Assembly (NCBI GenBank): GCA_030761205.1
Contig: JAULJL010000017.1
Span: 5,032,001 to 5,096,000, forward strand
From: Fremontodendron californicum
Lineage: Eukaryota; Streptophyta; Magnoliopsida; Malvales; Malvaceae
Reading direction: 5' to 3'
Length of the DNA: 64,000 bases
The translations under genes and the position numbers were made by a program. The notes beneath the pieces are model-generated. The model was not told the DNA's origin. It was given only the letters and a program-made list of their open reading frames with translations, and did no database searches. Numbering within the stretch: position 1 is the first letter of the stretch; every line of letters begins with the position of its first letter. Positions 44,566-55,869 of the stretch are shown here, one piece after another.

Positions 44566-47500
44566 TCAGTTTTTTTGTTTAATATCGTCTCTACATTGAG
44601 CACCCATATCAAACAAGTCTCGAGGTGTGTTACAGAGTACAACATACCAACCCGCATCATTTGGATCTTCGGAATAAAAGACTTGTTTGACTTGAGATGA
44701 AAAAACATAAGGTTCATCAATCAGTTGTTGTCCGGTGTGAATTAATCTAGCGAAATTCACCATTATAAATCTGAACTGATCTTTTTTAACACCTCTACTA
44801 GTATTCACATCAGCCCAATCACATCGAAATAACACGACCTTCCACTTTCCATAATAATCCAACTCAATAATATCATTTAGAATTCCATAATAATCAACAT
44901 CCCCCTCCACAGGATTACTACCCCTACCCCTAGCACTAGCATAGCTTGTTGTTGATGAAGAAACAACAACTCCACAGTTTTGTGTTCTTCTAAATCTTTC
45001 ACGGGATATAATATAAAATCTAAATCCATTAATGATGTAAGCACTGTATCTTTTCACTATTCTATTAGGTCCTTGTGAAAGACATTTAATTTCTTGGCTA
45101 ACATCTCTTCCACTCCAAATCTATTACAAGAAACTCAAAGAAAAACACTTAACTTTATTTCTATATTAAAGAATAGATTGATCGTAATAAAATGACAACA
45201 AGTTGTGTTACTTACAACTTCTCCTAACCATTCGTGAAAATTTTCGTAAATATTTTATCAAGCTCGAGAAGTTACGTTCTTCGAGAACGTAAACAACCTC
45301 TCAAGTAGCTTTTATACTCACTATCATAAAAAGTACTCATTTTAGGTGAGAAAGCAAAAATTGTTTAAACTGTTTGTTAAATTAAAAATTATACTGAAAC
45401 TTACGTGCGTAATGATTCCAGTCAATCACTATGGAAAAGAACATATCGATGCGCTTGTTCCCAAGATTTATCATCTAACTCAACCACTTCAACTTTGCCG
45501 GTTGATTGTCCAAAATTTTCAAATAAGTATGTCTCGGCTAATTTGTTATGTGTGAGCCCATCATTTCTTTCCGGTCTGTTAAATCTTGTTTCAATATCTT
45601 CTAAATATTTTGCACAAAATGTCATATACTTCTTCGCTAAATATCCTTCAGCAATACATAACAATCTTAATGTGTAATCAAATACTATAATGTAAAGAAC
45701 ATTAATAATAAGCTAATTAGCTAAGTATACCTCACTAATGGGTACATCCATCGATAAAAAACTAGTCCACCGACTTTTGCTTCATAAGGAAGATGGATAA
45801 CCAAATGCACCATTATAGTGAAGAATGATGGAGAAAAAATCTTCTCTAAATGGCATAAAATTAGAGTCACTCGATCTTGAAGTTTTTCAAGCTCTTCAAC
45901 CTTGAGAACTTTGCAACAAATAGCTTTCATTATATTACTAAGTTCAATTATGGAAGAAATCACTTATTTTGACATAGAACAACGTAAAGCAACTGGAAGT
46001 AAGTCTTGCATCAAGATGTGGTAATCATGTGACTTTAAGGAAGAAAGTTTTCGATCCTTCACATTCACACATCTTGATATATTTGAGGTATACGCATCCG
46101 GGACCTTCATATCTTTCAACACCTTACGGAAAACGTCATTCTCTTTTTTAGACATCCCAAAGCAAGCAGGAGGCAACCGTGATTTTCCATTAAGAAGTAA
46201 TTTCGGATGAAGATCACGGCGAATTCCCATGTCAACTAGGTCAAGTCGACTCTTTAAGTTATCTTTTGATTTTCTATCCACATTAAGAATTGTCCCGATG
46301 ATATTTTCACAAACATTCTTCTTTATATGCATCACATCAAGGTTATGACGCAATAAATTATGTTCCCAATAAGGTAACTAAAAAAAATACTTATTTTTTT
46401 TCATAAATTCGTCTCATTTGGATTATCTTCTTCATCACTCTGAATATCAACATCACATTCTAACATCTCCCTCGATCTTTTCCTTGACTGTGCTCTACTT
46501 GTTTGATTCATCTTTCTATAAGTGAAATTGATATCTTTCAACATCAAGAAGATATCCGATCCAATCGTGGTCTCAGGTGCTTTTTTTAACTCTTCAGTGC
46601 CATCAAAGACATGTTTTTGGAATCTAAATCTATGATTTTCATCTAACCACCGACGATGTCCCATATAACTAAATTTTTTTCCGTTATATAACTATTTCGA
46701 ACATTTTTGCGCAGCACAGCAAGGACAAGCTTAACGACCTTTGGTGCTTCAACCAGAAAGATTTGGATAAGCAGGAAAATAGTTTATAGTCTATAGCAAA
46801 GCTGCACGCAAGTTAAAGTTTTCCATTCTAGATGCGTCATATGTTTCAACCCCTTCCTATAACTGCTTCAACTCTTGAATAAGAGGTTGCATATAAATGT
46901 CAATATCATTTCCTAAACCTTTCTCTTCAGGAATTATCATGGACAAGATAAAAGATGAATGTTTCATGCAAATCCATGGAGGCAAATTATAAGGAATCAA
47001 GACAACCGGCCAAGTATTATAAGAAGTACTCATTATTTTGAACGAATTAAAACCGTCAGAACCAAGTCCAAGCCTCACATTCCGGGGATCATTAGCAAAA
47101 GATGAGAACTTATTGTCGAATGGTTCCAAGCTAAAGAATTTGCAGGATGTTTTAATAAGTCATCATCAGTCCTTTTATCATGATGCCACCTTATAGAATT
47201 ATATATTTTTGAAGACATGAAAATTCGTTGAGGTCTTGGTATTAACGAAAAATACTGCAAAATCTTTGCAGACTTCTTTTTAAAATATGCGTCACCATCT
47301 TCCCCATTCACATTTTCTTCTGTATTTTCGTCCAACCATCGAGATTTATCGCAGACATGACAAAGTTGTTCATTTGTTCTATTACCCCAATACAACATAC
47401 ATCATTCGGACAACTATGAATTTTCTCATATCTAAGGCCTAGATCCTTTATCATCTTCTTCGAATCCTTACAAGACTGAGGGATTTTTGCAAAAGGAAAC

Positions 47501-48125
47501 ATTTCTTTCAAAAATTCTAATAACAGTGTCAAAGAATTTTTTTTATCCACCCTTTTAAGCATTTTAAGTGAAAAAGACGGACACAGAAAGACAATTTTGA
47601 ATACTTAGATCCCTCGTAAAGTTTTTCATTCATATAATCAAGCAGCAACTTATAAAACTTTGCCGCTTCTACATTGGGTTCTTCATCACCCACACCTCTT
47701 CTGGTTTCAGCAAAGTCATTCATGCCAACATTGAACCCATAATTTCCTCCAGGAACTTCTGGTGAAGATGTGTGAAATCTGTGGTTACACATCTAAAATG
47801 CATCCCGTAACATGCCTTCCATGTCATCTTGTCTAATAGACTGATGTTGATTGTTAGAATTACTTGGAGGAACTCTAGAAGATGACCTAGAAGTTGCGGA
47901 CTCTCCATGAAAAAACCATTGTCTGTAACCCGGGAGAAATCCTTCACAAATTAAATGTTCGAAAACAACTTCACGCATATGCCAATCAATATTAGCACAC
48001 CTCGAACAAGGACATAATATCATATTATTTTCGCTTGCATTCTGAAATGTGAAATTGAGAAAACTATCTACTCCGATATGGTACTCTTGACTTACTCTCG
48101 ACTTTTGCATCCAACTCTTATCCAT
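44566..48125 (-). pseudogene. CACTA TNP2-like transposase (TnpD) relic
   Basis: Order along the minus strand: Transpos_assoc domain MDKSWMQKSRVSQEY...CPCSRCAN (48125-47793); middle segments through SCPNDVC-like and CHVCDKSRW (47400-47330); tnp2 core VVLIPYNLPPWICMK, DIDIYMQPLIQELKQL (47129-46857), GVETYD..., MGHRRWLDENHRFR (46664), HNLDVMHIKKNVCENIIGT (46353); DUF4218-like EKIFSPSFFTIMVHLVIHLP and AEGYLAKKYMTFC (45963-45422); DUF4216-like VEGDVDYYGILNDIIELDYY (45057-44566). Defects are many frameshifts and stops. Two fall where conserved Trp codons are expected, in ALL(W)TINYF and SG(W)STKG between 46850 and 46665. It cannot encode an active transposase. Confidence 0.85.
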
Positions 48126-49437
48126 TTCGTACGTAAGTCTAAATCATAAAACATTTATTTAAAACATTTTAGACCCATACCCGATGGATATAAACCATTT
48201 ATTTCAAAAAAATGAAAAATTGAAGTAACATAATCCAGGATACTACCATATAATAATATTTCAGACTAAGTTCGTTGTCATTTTTATAAATTATTATTAT
48301 TATCTCTTATTCTACCTTTTTATCTACAAACTTATGGCTCAAACTTCAAAAATTGTATCCCTAGGGTGAAAACCTCATAGTATGAGCTAATTTCACCTTT
48401 AAGTTTGTATTTGTATTGGCCTCTATATCTCCATTCAATCCAGTATCATAATTATATAGGAAACAACTAATGCCAATAATTAAATATCTAACTTAAACAC
48501 CAAACTAAAATAAGCATAGGCCTCAATTGCATTTCTGGCATTACATGACCATGTTTATATATATGAACAACAACAAACAAACTAGGACAGTCAATGATTG
48601 TATTCAGGTGAAAAACATATTATTAAATGTGTCAAAAAAACTTACCTGGTTATATGAGCTAATTATTAAATTAAACATAAGGTCAAAAAAACTTGTCTGG
48701 TTATGTAAGCACCCAAAAGTCTTGACAAAAATAGTCTGCCACAAAGAATTAAAAAAAAATAATCAAGAACTATTTACTAATGCATAAATATAATAATATT
48801 AGGAAGTAAGAAAGGACTTGAGTGCCAATTGCACCTTTGTTTAGCTAATAATTTATAATTCCTACATGAAATTAATTAATTCAAGTTGCCGTTTAAAGTG
48901 TGTAATATCTGATGTGATGATATTTGAAAATTGGTACATGTTCCATAAGTGGGTGGCCTTACTTAGGATTGAAACTTTGGCTATTGTAGGCAAATACCCT
49001 AATTGCTATCATAAAGCTGAACTCTATGCTAAAATTTGACAGTAGAAGAATTCCCGTAATGCTTGATTATAGAGTTTGGGTCCTACTCCTTTGGGATGTT
49101 TTGCTCTATGTAACCAAATGTGAGTAGAATTAACATACTGTGTTGCAGCATTTAGCGGTGTTCTTGGCTTGAAAAGAAGACAATTTCAAGTCTTTCAAAT
49201 GCAATGCAAAAAATGCTAGAACAATATATCTTATAGCTAGTTTAATGACATAAAAATAATAATAATTGAGGTAAAAGTGAAGATTTAAAAGTCAATAATC
49301 CTCTCTCTGACCCTGTTGCTGTGAGTGTGAACAAAGCGTGTAAAAAGCAATTAAGTTCTACTTTTGTTTTCAAATTTTGGTTTGGTTTGGTTTGGTTTTG
49401 GTATACCTAGCAACCACCACCCAACGGCATCAGCTGA

Positions 49438-51135
49438 TGTTGGGATTCGGCTCATGCTCAAACAGAGATAATGTATAATTTAATCAACAAGTTAAACATA
49501 CAATGCAGCGGAATAAAATAAAACATAGAGAAAACTGAATTCCTCTATGGGTCTGCGTATGAATTCAAAACGATCAGCCTATCAAGACAGATAACAATCA
49601 AAATCTCATACCTTTATATTGGAGATTGCCGAAACCTCAAGACAGATTCTTGATGTTCTTGTTCTTGCACAAAGCTCGCTTGTCAAAAACCAAAATCGTC
49701 CAATTGTCCGACCTCTAATAGTAATCCACATAGGTGATTCGAAAATCTTCACAAGGTTGAGATTATGTTTTGCCAAGACGATGCTAGTAGTTTAGGTTGT
49801 GAGAAACCTTCCTCCTCTACCTTAGTTAGCCTAAAAAAAAAAAGAATCGAATTCTCCCTTCTTTCTAGCTGTTTAGCCGAATCTCACTTGTTAGTGTGAA
49901 AGGCGCCGATTTCAAATTAATCCTTGGGGGGGAGGCGGCAACAACATAAACATATATATAAGTAGGTTTAGTGTATGCCAACTATTGGACTAACTGCACT
50001 AAAGCCCTTATACATATTATTAAATATTCATGCTAAGCCCACAACACTTAATGAATATTTAATATGGCACAATCTCATTTTAATTTCATTAATCACCTTT
50101 TGTGTGTGACCCATTAGGCCCTTAACATGTTGGCAATAAATATAATTAATTCAATTAAGAATTTCCTTTTATATTTATAGATCATGAGCGGTATCTAGCA
50201 ATGCATCATGACCACCCAAATGTCAAGAGAGCCATCAAGCTTCGACTAGCCTTTCGTGTATAATATGTCTGTGTAATTCGATCGCTTCATCAAATATCCC
50301 GGGATAGGAAAGAGCATGGTTCAGTGTCTACTCTTAATTCCATTCCATATTAGATCTGCAACTTTAAATTAACTCCTTAAGTATTGCCTTGGCCAAGGAC
50401 TTCCATAAGTTAATATAAACCAGATACATGTGAGATATGTCCCCTTAATCACTTAGGGTGATGAATCCTCTCTAGACCATTCATTCATCTTCGTATACTT
50501 CATGTCATATCCAATAACACCCTATTATAAGCATCCTCGTGATTGGGATCCATTCATGATGAAATCTAAGTATGACAGTTCACATAAAAGATGACCTGGT
50601 ATCTCAAGTCAACGGATTACTTTGACCTGGTGTCTCAAGTCAACGGATTACTTACACTATTGACACATGAGAGTATTTTTCATAGACACTTGAGTGAAAT
50701 ACCAAATGTAACTCTCATAGCGGGTCAAGTTCAGTGAACTTGTTCAACTAACAAGCACCCATATGTTATCCACAAGTATCTCTATACTTTCAACCTATGA
50801 GATCAATTGCATGCATCAAGTGCATGAACGCTTAACATATGCCAGTCTTTGAGCATTGTCAATGCCCTATCTTGACAATACAATAACCAGGAACAGTTTT
50901 AGAAATACGGCATTGATGCATAAGGATCCTCATAATGTAACACCTTATAATTCCTTTGCAATGCCATTGTGTCTCATAGGCTTTATCTTCACAAGTGATT
51001 TATAACAATTATAACAAAACTTATGGATAAGAAAATACCTCAATTATAATTAATAAACTATAATGTGCAATACATGAATATATAAATAGTGTTTTACAAG
51101 CCTAACTAGATTGGCTTTTAGGGCTTACACCAACA
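49438..51135. mobile_element. Probable solo LTR nested in the CACTA element, 1698 bp
   Basis: Starts TGTTGGGATTCGG and ends CTTACACCAACA. The termini form the 6-bp inverted repeat TGTTGG/CCAACA expected of an LTR. Flanks are gctga (49433-49437) and gctaa (51136-51140), a 4/5 match to a 5-bp target duplication. There is no internal coding region or second LTR. Orientation is undetermined. Two adjacent near-identical 33-bp units at about 50596-50652 (acctggtatctcaagtcaac, then ggattactttg) form an internal tandem repeat. Confidence 0.75.
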
Positions 51136-51599
51136 GCTAAGAGTGCTTGAAATTAATATCATTGTTAAAGCACCACCCAAGGGTGGTGGCCACCACCCAA
51201 CGGCATCAGATGTTGCACATCCCATAACTGGTTGAGAGTGCTTAAAATTAATGTGGGCAATAAGTCAACATCCTCCAAATCAGCAATAAGTCCACCACCC
51301 AACGGCAGCAGCATGGTGCTGCACCGTAAACCTCCAACCCCTAAGTGAAATGTCTATACCCTAAATCGTAAAAGAATTATAAACAAATTGCTACAAAAAT
51401 ACCAAAATAAATCAAAACCCTAATAAACAAATTGAAAAAAACCCTAAATTCTTACCTTGAAAGAAGACTGTGAAACTAAAGCACATAGATAACAAATCTG
51501 AATCACGAATCCTTAGCTTGATGGTGAGCGAGAGAGAGTCCGAGAGAGAAGAGAAGAGAGTGTTCTGATTTGGGGGGAAGGGTGTTCATATTGTTTTGG

Positions 51600-52095
51600 G
51601 TTTAGCGGCGTTTGTATCGATAAATGCCGCTAAAAACATAGGTAAAACGATGCGTTTAAATAAATAGATTTAATGAAGCATACTTAGCGGCGCTTATAAG
51701 TACAAAACGTCGTTATGTTTTGAAGTTAATGGCGTTTGTTGTTAGAAACTCGAGTAAACCAAGAAGCAAAATGCTGCGTTTCGTTTTTTTGTCTATAGAA
51801 TCACATTTAGCAACGTTTATCCTACCTAAACGCCACCAATGATTCTATCTTAGCAGCGTTTGATATTACAAACGCCATTAAAATACTTATAAAAACGATG
51901 TGTTTCACCTAATAAAAAATTGCGGTAATGATTTGGCGGAATAAAAATTGCCCGCGAGAGAATAAGAACTTTTTTAACGGCGTTTGGTTCTGTAAACGCC
52001 GCAAGTTTTCATTTACAGCGGCGTTTATTGGATTGAAACACCGCTGTTTATACAAAGACGCTAAATGGCGGCGTTTGTAAGTGAAACGCCGCTAA
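51600..52095. repeat. Right subterminal repeat array of CACTA element
   Basis: Repeated tagcggcgttt units and complements (for example near 51603, 51692, 51853, 51977, 52016, 52068) mirror the left-end array. Spacing is more irregular and several copies are mutated. Confidence 0.78.
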
Positions 52096-52120
52096 TAAAA
52101 AGCCACTGAAAGTCAAATTT

Positions 52121-53383
52121 GCTGTAATACCTTTCATTTAAGAGTCGAACATGTGATAACACAAGATTAGACACACAATTGCCTACAACTATATTCAGTG
52201 GCACTCAACAAGCGCAGAATTTTAAGAATAGCAAAATTCAAAATCACAGAGAAGTAATAAAAATACAAAATCCAGTGATCTCATCGCCCATGAGCGATCA
52301 AATGCTAACGACCTATCCAAACTACAAAAGTCAATCTTATTGACCAAAGACAAACAACACATGCCAACAAATGCAAGCTCCAAAGTTTGATCTTATCGCC
52401 TTATGACGACGACCACTTACTAGCCAAAAATTTCAAAAGATTTTCATCAACTAAAGAAAACAATTGCATGACAAATAATGACAAATTCAAAAGCCAATTT
52501 AATCACCAAGGCAACCTCACTAATGGCTCACAATAGCCGCTAGAACATACGCCAATGGCGACCATAATTCAACCAAAGAAAGCCTTGCAACCTATTGAAG
52601 ACGATCACTTTGTAACCTTTTCGCGCCAATCTCCAATTATTATGCCCATTACTCACATAGGCCAAAGGCCCAACTGCCAAATAGGTATGGCCCACAGGTT
52701 AGAAAAGGATAAGCTTAATCATTCCTGATTTACACATGATCCAAGATATAAAAGGAATGAGGTAAAGACATAAAATCCTACACCACATTCTCTAACATTC
52801 TACAACCTTTCTTATTCTCTGCCTCTTTCTTCTTCCTTGGATTTTTGTTGACATTGGAGTGCATCCCAAAATTCCAATTTCGATTTCCCTTTAATTGTGT
52901 TATGTACTTGACAAATCCTGTTAGCTCTTTCCTTTGTTGCTCTTTCAAGTTCTCCATCTACAACTCAAAAACACATCAACATAAACGAAAGTGAAAAAGT
53001 ACATAATTTTTGGCCATCATAAGGTCTCTTTCATGTGATTATTTTGTTTCATAGTCCAAACCATGCATATCTAATCTAACAGTTGAAAAGTTCAAAGCTG
53101 TTTAATTCAATACAGGATCCAAAAACTGCTGATATTCTTGTTTAATACTGTACAGAGTTCTTATCATTGCACAAGACTATTGCTATAAGTAGGGTCAGAG
53201 AAGGTCTCAATGTACGTAGCTTTTCCCCTGTTTACATAAAAATATTATTTTTAGAGTTTGAACCTGTGACTAAACGGATAGCTGTATGAAATGTGTTTTT
53301 TTTTTCTTCTGTGGTTGCTGTTGAAATGAGTGAATGTAGAGTCAATCATAAAAACTAAGGTAATTTGGTGGAATTGAAAGTAA
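52121..53383. other. Intergenic DNA right of the CACTA element
   Basis: Contains the right copy of the flanking repeat (52730-52985). A 59-codon minus-strand frame starts at 52957 (MENLKEQQRKELTGFVKYIT...) inside that repeat and matches a decayed, ATG-less version in the left copy. It resembles no family I know. Confidence 0.45.
52730..52985. repeat. Right copy of the direct repeat flanking the CACTA element
   Basis: Partner of 41765-42010 in the same orientation; landmarks are given there. This copy keeps a short open frame on the minus strand, while the other has lost it. Confidence 0.55.
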
Positions 53384-54197
53384 GGGTGAACAATTCTCGG
53401 TTAAAACTGAATTAATCAAATTAATGATGCAATTTGGTTAATTCAATTCGATTATGTCAGTTAATTGATTCTTTTCGGAAAAAAATTCGACCAATTCAAT
53501 TAATTCGACTGATTACGATTTTGAAAATTTTACCCATTTAATTTAAATAGTTCATGAGATGAAATCCATTTGCCTAAGTCCATTAAATATCCATTTTTTA
53601 TTCAACATCAAATATAATATTTCACCCATCAAATAGCAAAATCCTAATCGCACGCTCACACCACCCAACCCTTTCCCTTTCTCCTTTCGAGTGTTTTCTT
53701 GCTTGCCGCCATTCACTACCTCCCCCATAAACTATCTGATCAACCGCCATCCTTTGTTTTACTTCACTAGAAAAAACCCACACTTGTTTCTTTATTTTTT
53801 TTCACCAAAAAATCCACAACTCATTTCTTTTTGTCGTCGCTCACTATTTCTTTCTCTTGTGTTATTGTTCAAATGAGATTTAGAACTTTTTTCATTGAAG
53901 TCATTTCCTCTTTTGCTGTCTATTTATTTCATTACTTCTAAAATGAGAATAATAGAAATATTGATTTTAGTATTTATTTAAGACATTTAATATTGAACTT
54001 TTGATTTAATGAAATTTAAAATGAAAGCTTTGTTAAATTTCTAAATTTCTTAATCGATTAATTGATTGAATTTATCAATGTATTTTTAATTAATTGGTTA
54101 ATTCAAAAAATTCAGTCATTTGATTAATCATTTGTTTAACATCAATTAATTTATTTTTTTTTAAATTAATTAATCAATCAATTGCTCACCGTAATGG
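53384..54197. mobile_element. Possible MITE-like element rich in aattaattgatt motifs
   Basis: The left end taagggtgaacaattctcggtt resembles the inward reading of the right end, ttacggtgagcaattgattg. Subterminal DNA on both sides is packed with ttaattga/tcaattaa motifs. No target duplication was found, so the boundaries are tentative. Confidence 0.4.
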
Positions 54198-54515
54198 TAA
54201 AAAGTCAAGAAAGAGGGCATTAATGGAGAGAGGGGGTGGTGCATGTGGGTCATATGGGAAATTGGAGTTGGACCCACCCAAACCAAATTGGGTCAGGAGA
54301 GTCAGGGCGTGTCTTAAGGGGGATTCTCGTTTCTAGGAATGAATGAATCAATCAATCATCTGATCTCTTCTTTCTTCTCTAATCCTTTCCTTTGCCTTCC
54401 TGGCCCCTAGGCCCTGCCTTATTACCTTGTCTGTCGACAATTTGATGTTGATGTTTTTATTACAGGCTGCACATTTTGCTCTTCATCACATAAATCTGAC
54501 CTGGCCCTTTTCGAT

Positions 54516-54947
54516 GAGTATAAACGAGACATATATGTTCGTAAGTTATTCGAGTTGAAAAAATTCGAATTTGATTCGATCATTATCGAGCTTGAGTTAT
54601 TGAACGAGTCGAATTCGAGTATCCTAATACTTGACTCAAGTAACTCACGAGCCTAATCGATTTTTTATTTTTATTTTTAATATATATATTTAATTAGTAT
54701 TGAAAAATCTCAATTTGAACTCGAATTCGAGCTCGAGCACAAATAATTGAGTTGGAAGTCTAGCATGGGAATCGAGCTTTTTTTTTACTAGGTAAATGAG
54801 CCTAATCGAGCGAGCTCGAGTAGTTCAATTTTTATCTCGAATAAAGCTCGAGCTTTAAAAATAAAGCTCGATCGAGCAGAATTTCGAACTTTAAATTTTG
54901 AATCGAACTCAAACTTTTTACAGCTTGAGCTCGATTCGATTACACTC
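54516..54947. mobile_element. MITE-like element with gagtRtaaWcga ends
   Basis: The left end gagtataaacgaga mirrors the right end read inward (gagtgtaatcgaatcga). The interior is full of tcgag/gagctcgagc palindromic motifs, a recurrent plant non-autonomous element style. No target duplication was recognised. Confidence 0.55.
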
Positions 54948-55869
54948 TTAACCCTTCCCTACCCCAAATTTCAAAGGTGAGATTGTTGAAAAAAGTAATA
55001 CCTCACATCCAATATATGCCTTAAGACCACATTAATTTATACCCTAAAAATTGTGCAATAAAGTGTCTTTTTTAATAATTAATTGCCTTTTATGATCAAA
55101 TTCCTTGATGGAAAGAAAAATGATTTATCCAAAAATCACGCAAGCACAATTGAAAGTTCTTTATCTTTTAATTAACAAAATTTGTAATTACAATATCACA
55201 ATAACACCAAAAAATCTCCAATAACATAAAAAAACCAAAAATAAATCACAAATAACCAATTACACGAGACACACAATTTTACGTGAAATCTTTCTTTAAA
55301 TCAAAGGATAAAAACTACGAAACTTGAGAGTCCACTCAAAAACTCCACTATAATCAAAGTGTGGTTACAAAATCATCATTTCTAGCTTACAAAATCATAA
55401 TTTCCAGCTATCACAATGAGTACATTATTATACTTTTAGCTATCAATAAGTGATCTCAAAAACAATGAGAGAAAATTTAAAAATTTCATCCAAAAAAGGG
55501 TAATTGTTCAGGCTGTAGATCGAAAAGCTACAGTACTTAGATGACCAATCCGACCGTCAAAAATAGCATCTACAGATCCTCTTGTCACTGTAAAAAAATT
55601 AGCATAATAGGAACACGAATGATCCTTTGATCGTCGACTTAATTAAAGTTGTGCATAATGTCAAAAACCAAAAAAAAAAAAATCTGCTCTCACTCCTTTC
55701 TCTTTCGTTGCCCCGACACACTTTTCTCTTCAAAAAACAGAACCTCATCTCCTTGTTTTACACTTAAAAATGAGGCTATAGAAATGGTCTATCAATAAGC
55801 CCAACAAACAAACATAAACATGTTTCTCCACATAAGAGCATAAGAGGGACTTAAACCCAACATTCATAT
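54948..55869. other. Probable old LTR fragment and spacer
   Basis: The 55190-55500 part (acacgagacacacaattttacgtg, then ccactcaaa-a and ataatcaaagtgtggtt) resembles the R/U5 portion of copia-type LTRs read in one direction, but no boundaries could be set. No gene. Confidence 0.3.

Larger units (their letters stand above)
42166..52120 (-). mobile_element. Degenerate CACTA (En/Spm) transposon, ~10 kb
   Basis: Minus-strand relics of both CACTA genes are present: a TNP2-type transposase region (48125-44566) and a Transposase_24/TnpA-like region (44310-42924). At both edges are dense subterminal repeats of the unit tagcggcgttt(g) and its complement, the CACTA pattern. Terminal sequences are eroded: left ctcacgcaaattgattttt, and right (inward) tacagcaaatttgacttt, both related to the CACTACAG(C)AAAT type. 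Ends are therefore approximate to ~10 bp and no 3-bp duplication is certain. A 1.7-kb solo LTR is nested at 49438-51135, so the original element was about 8.3 kb. Confidence 0.82.
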
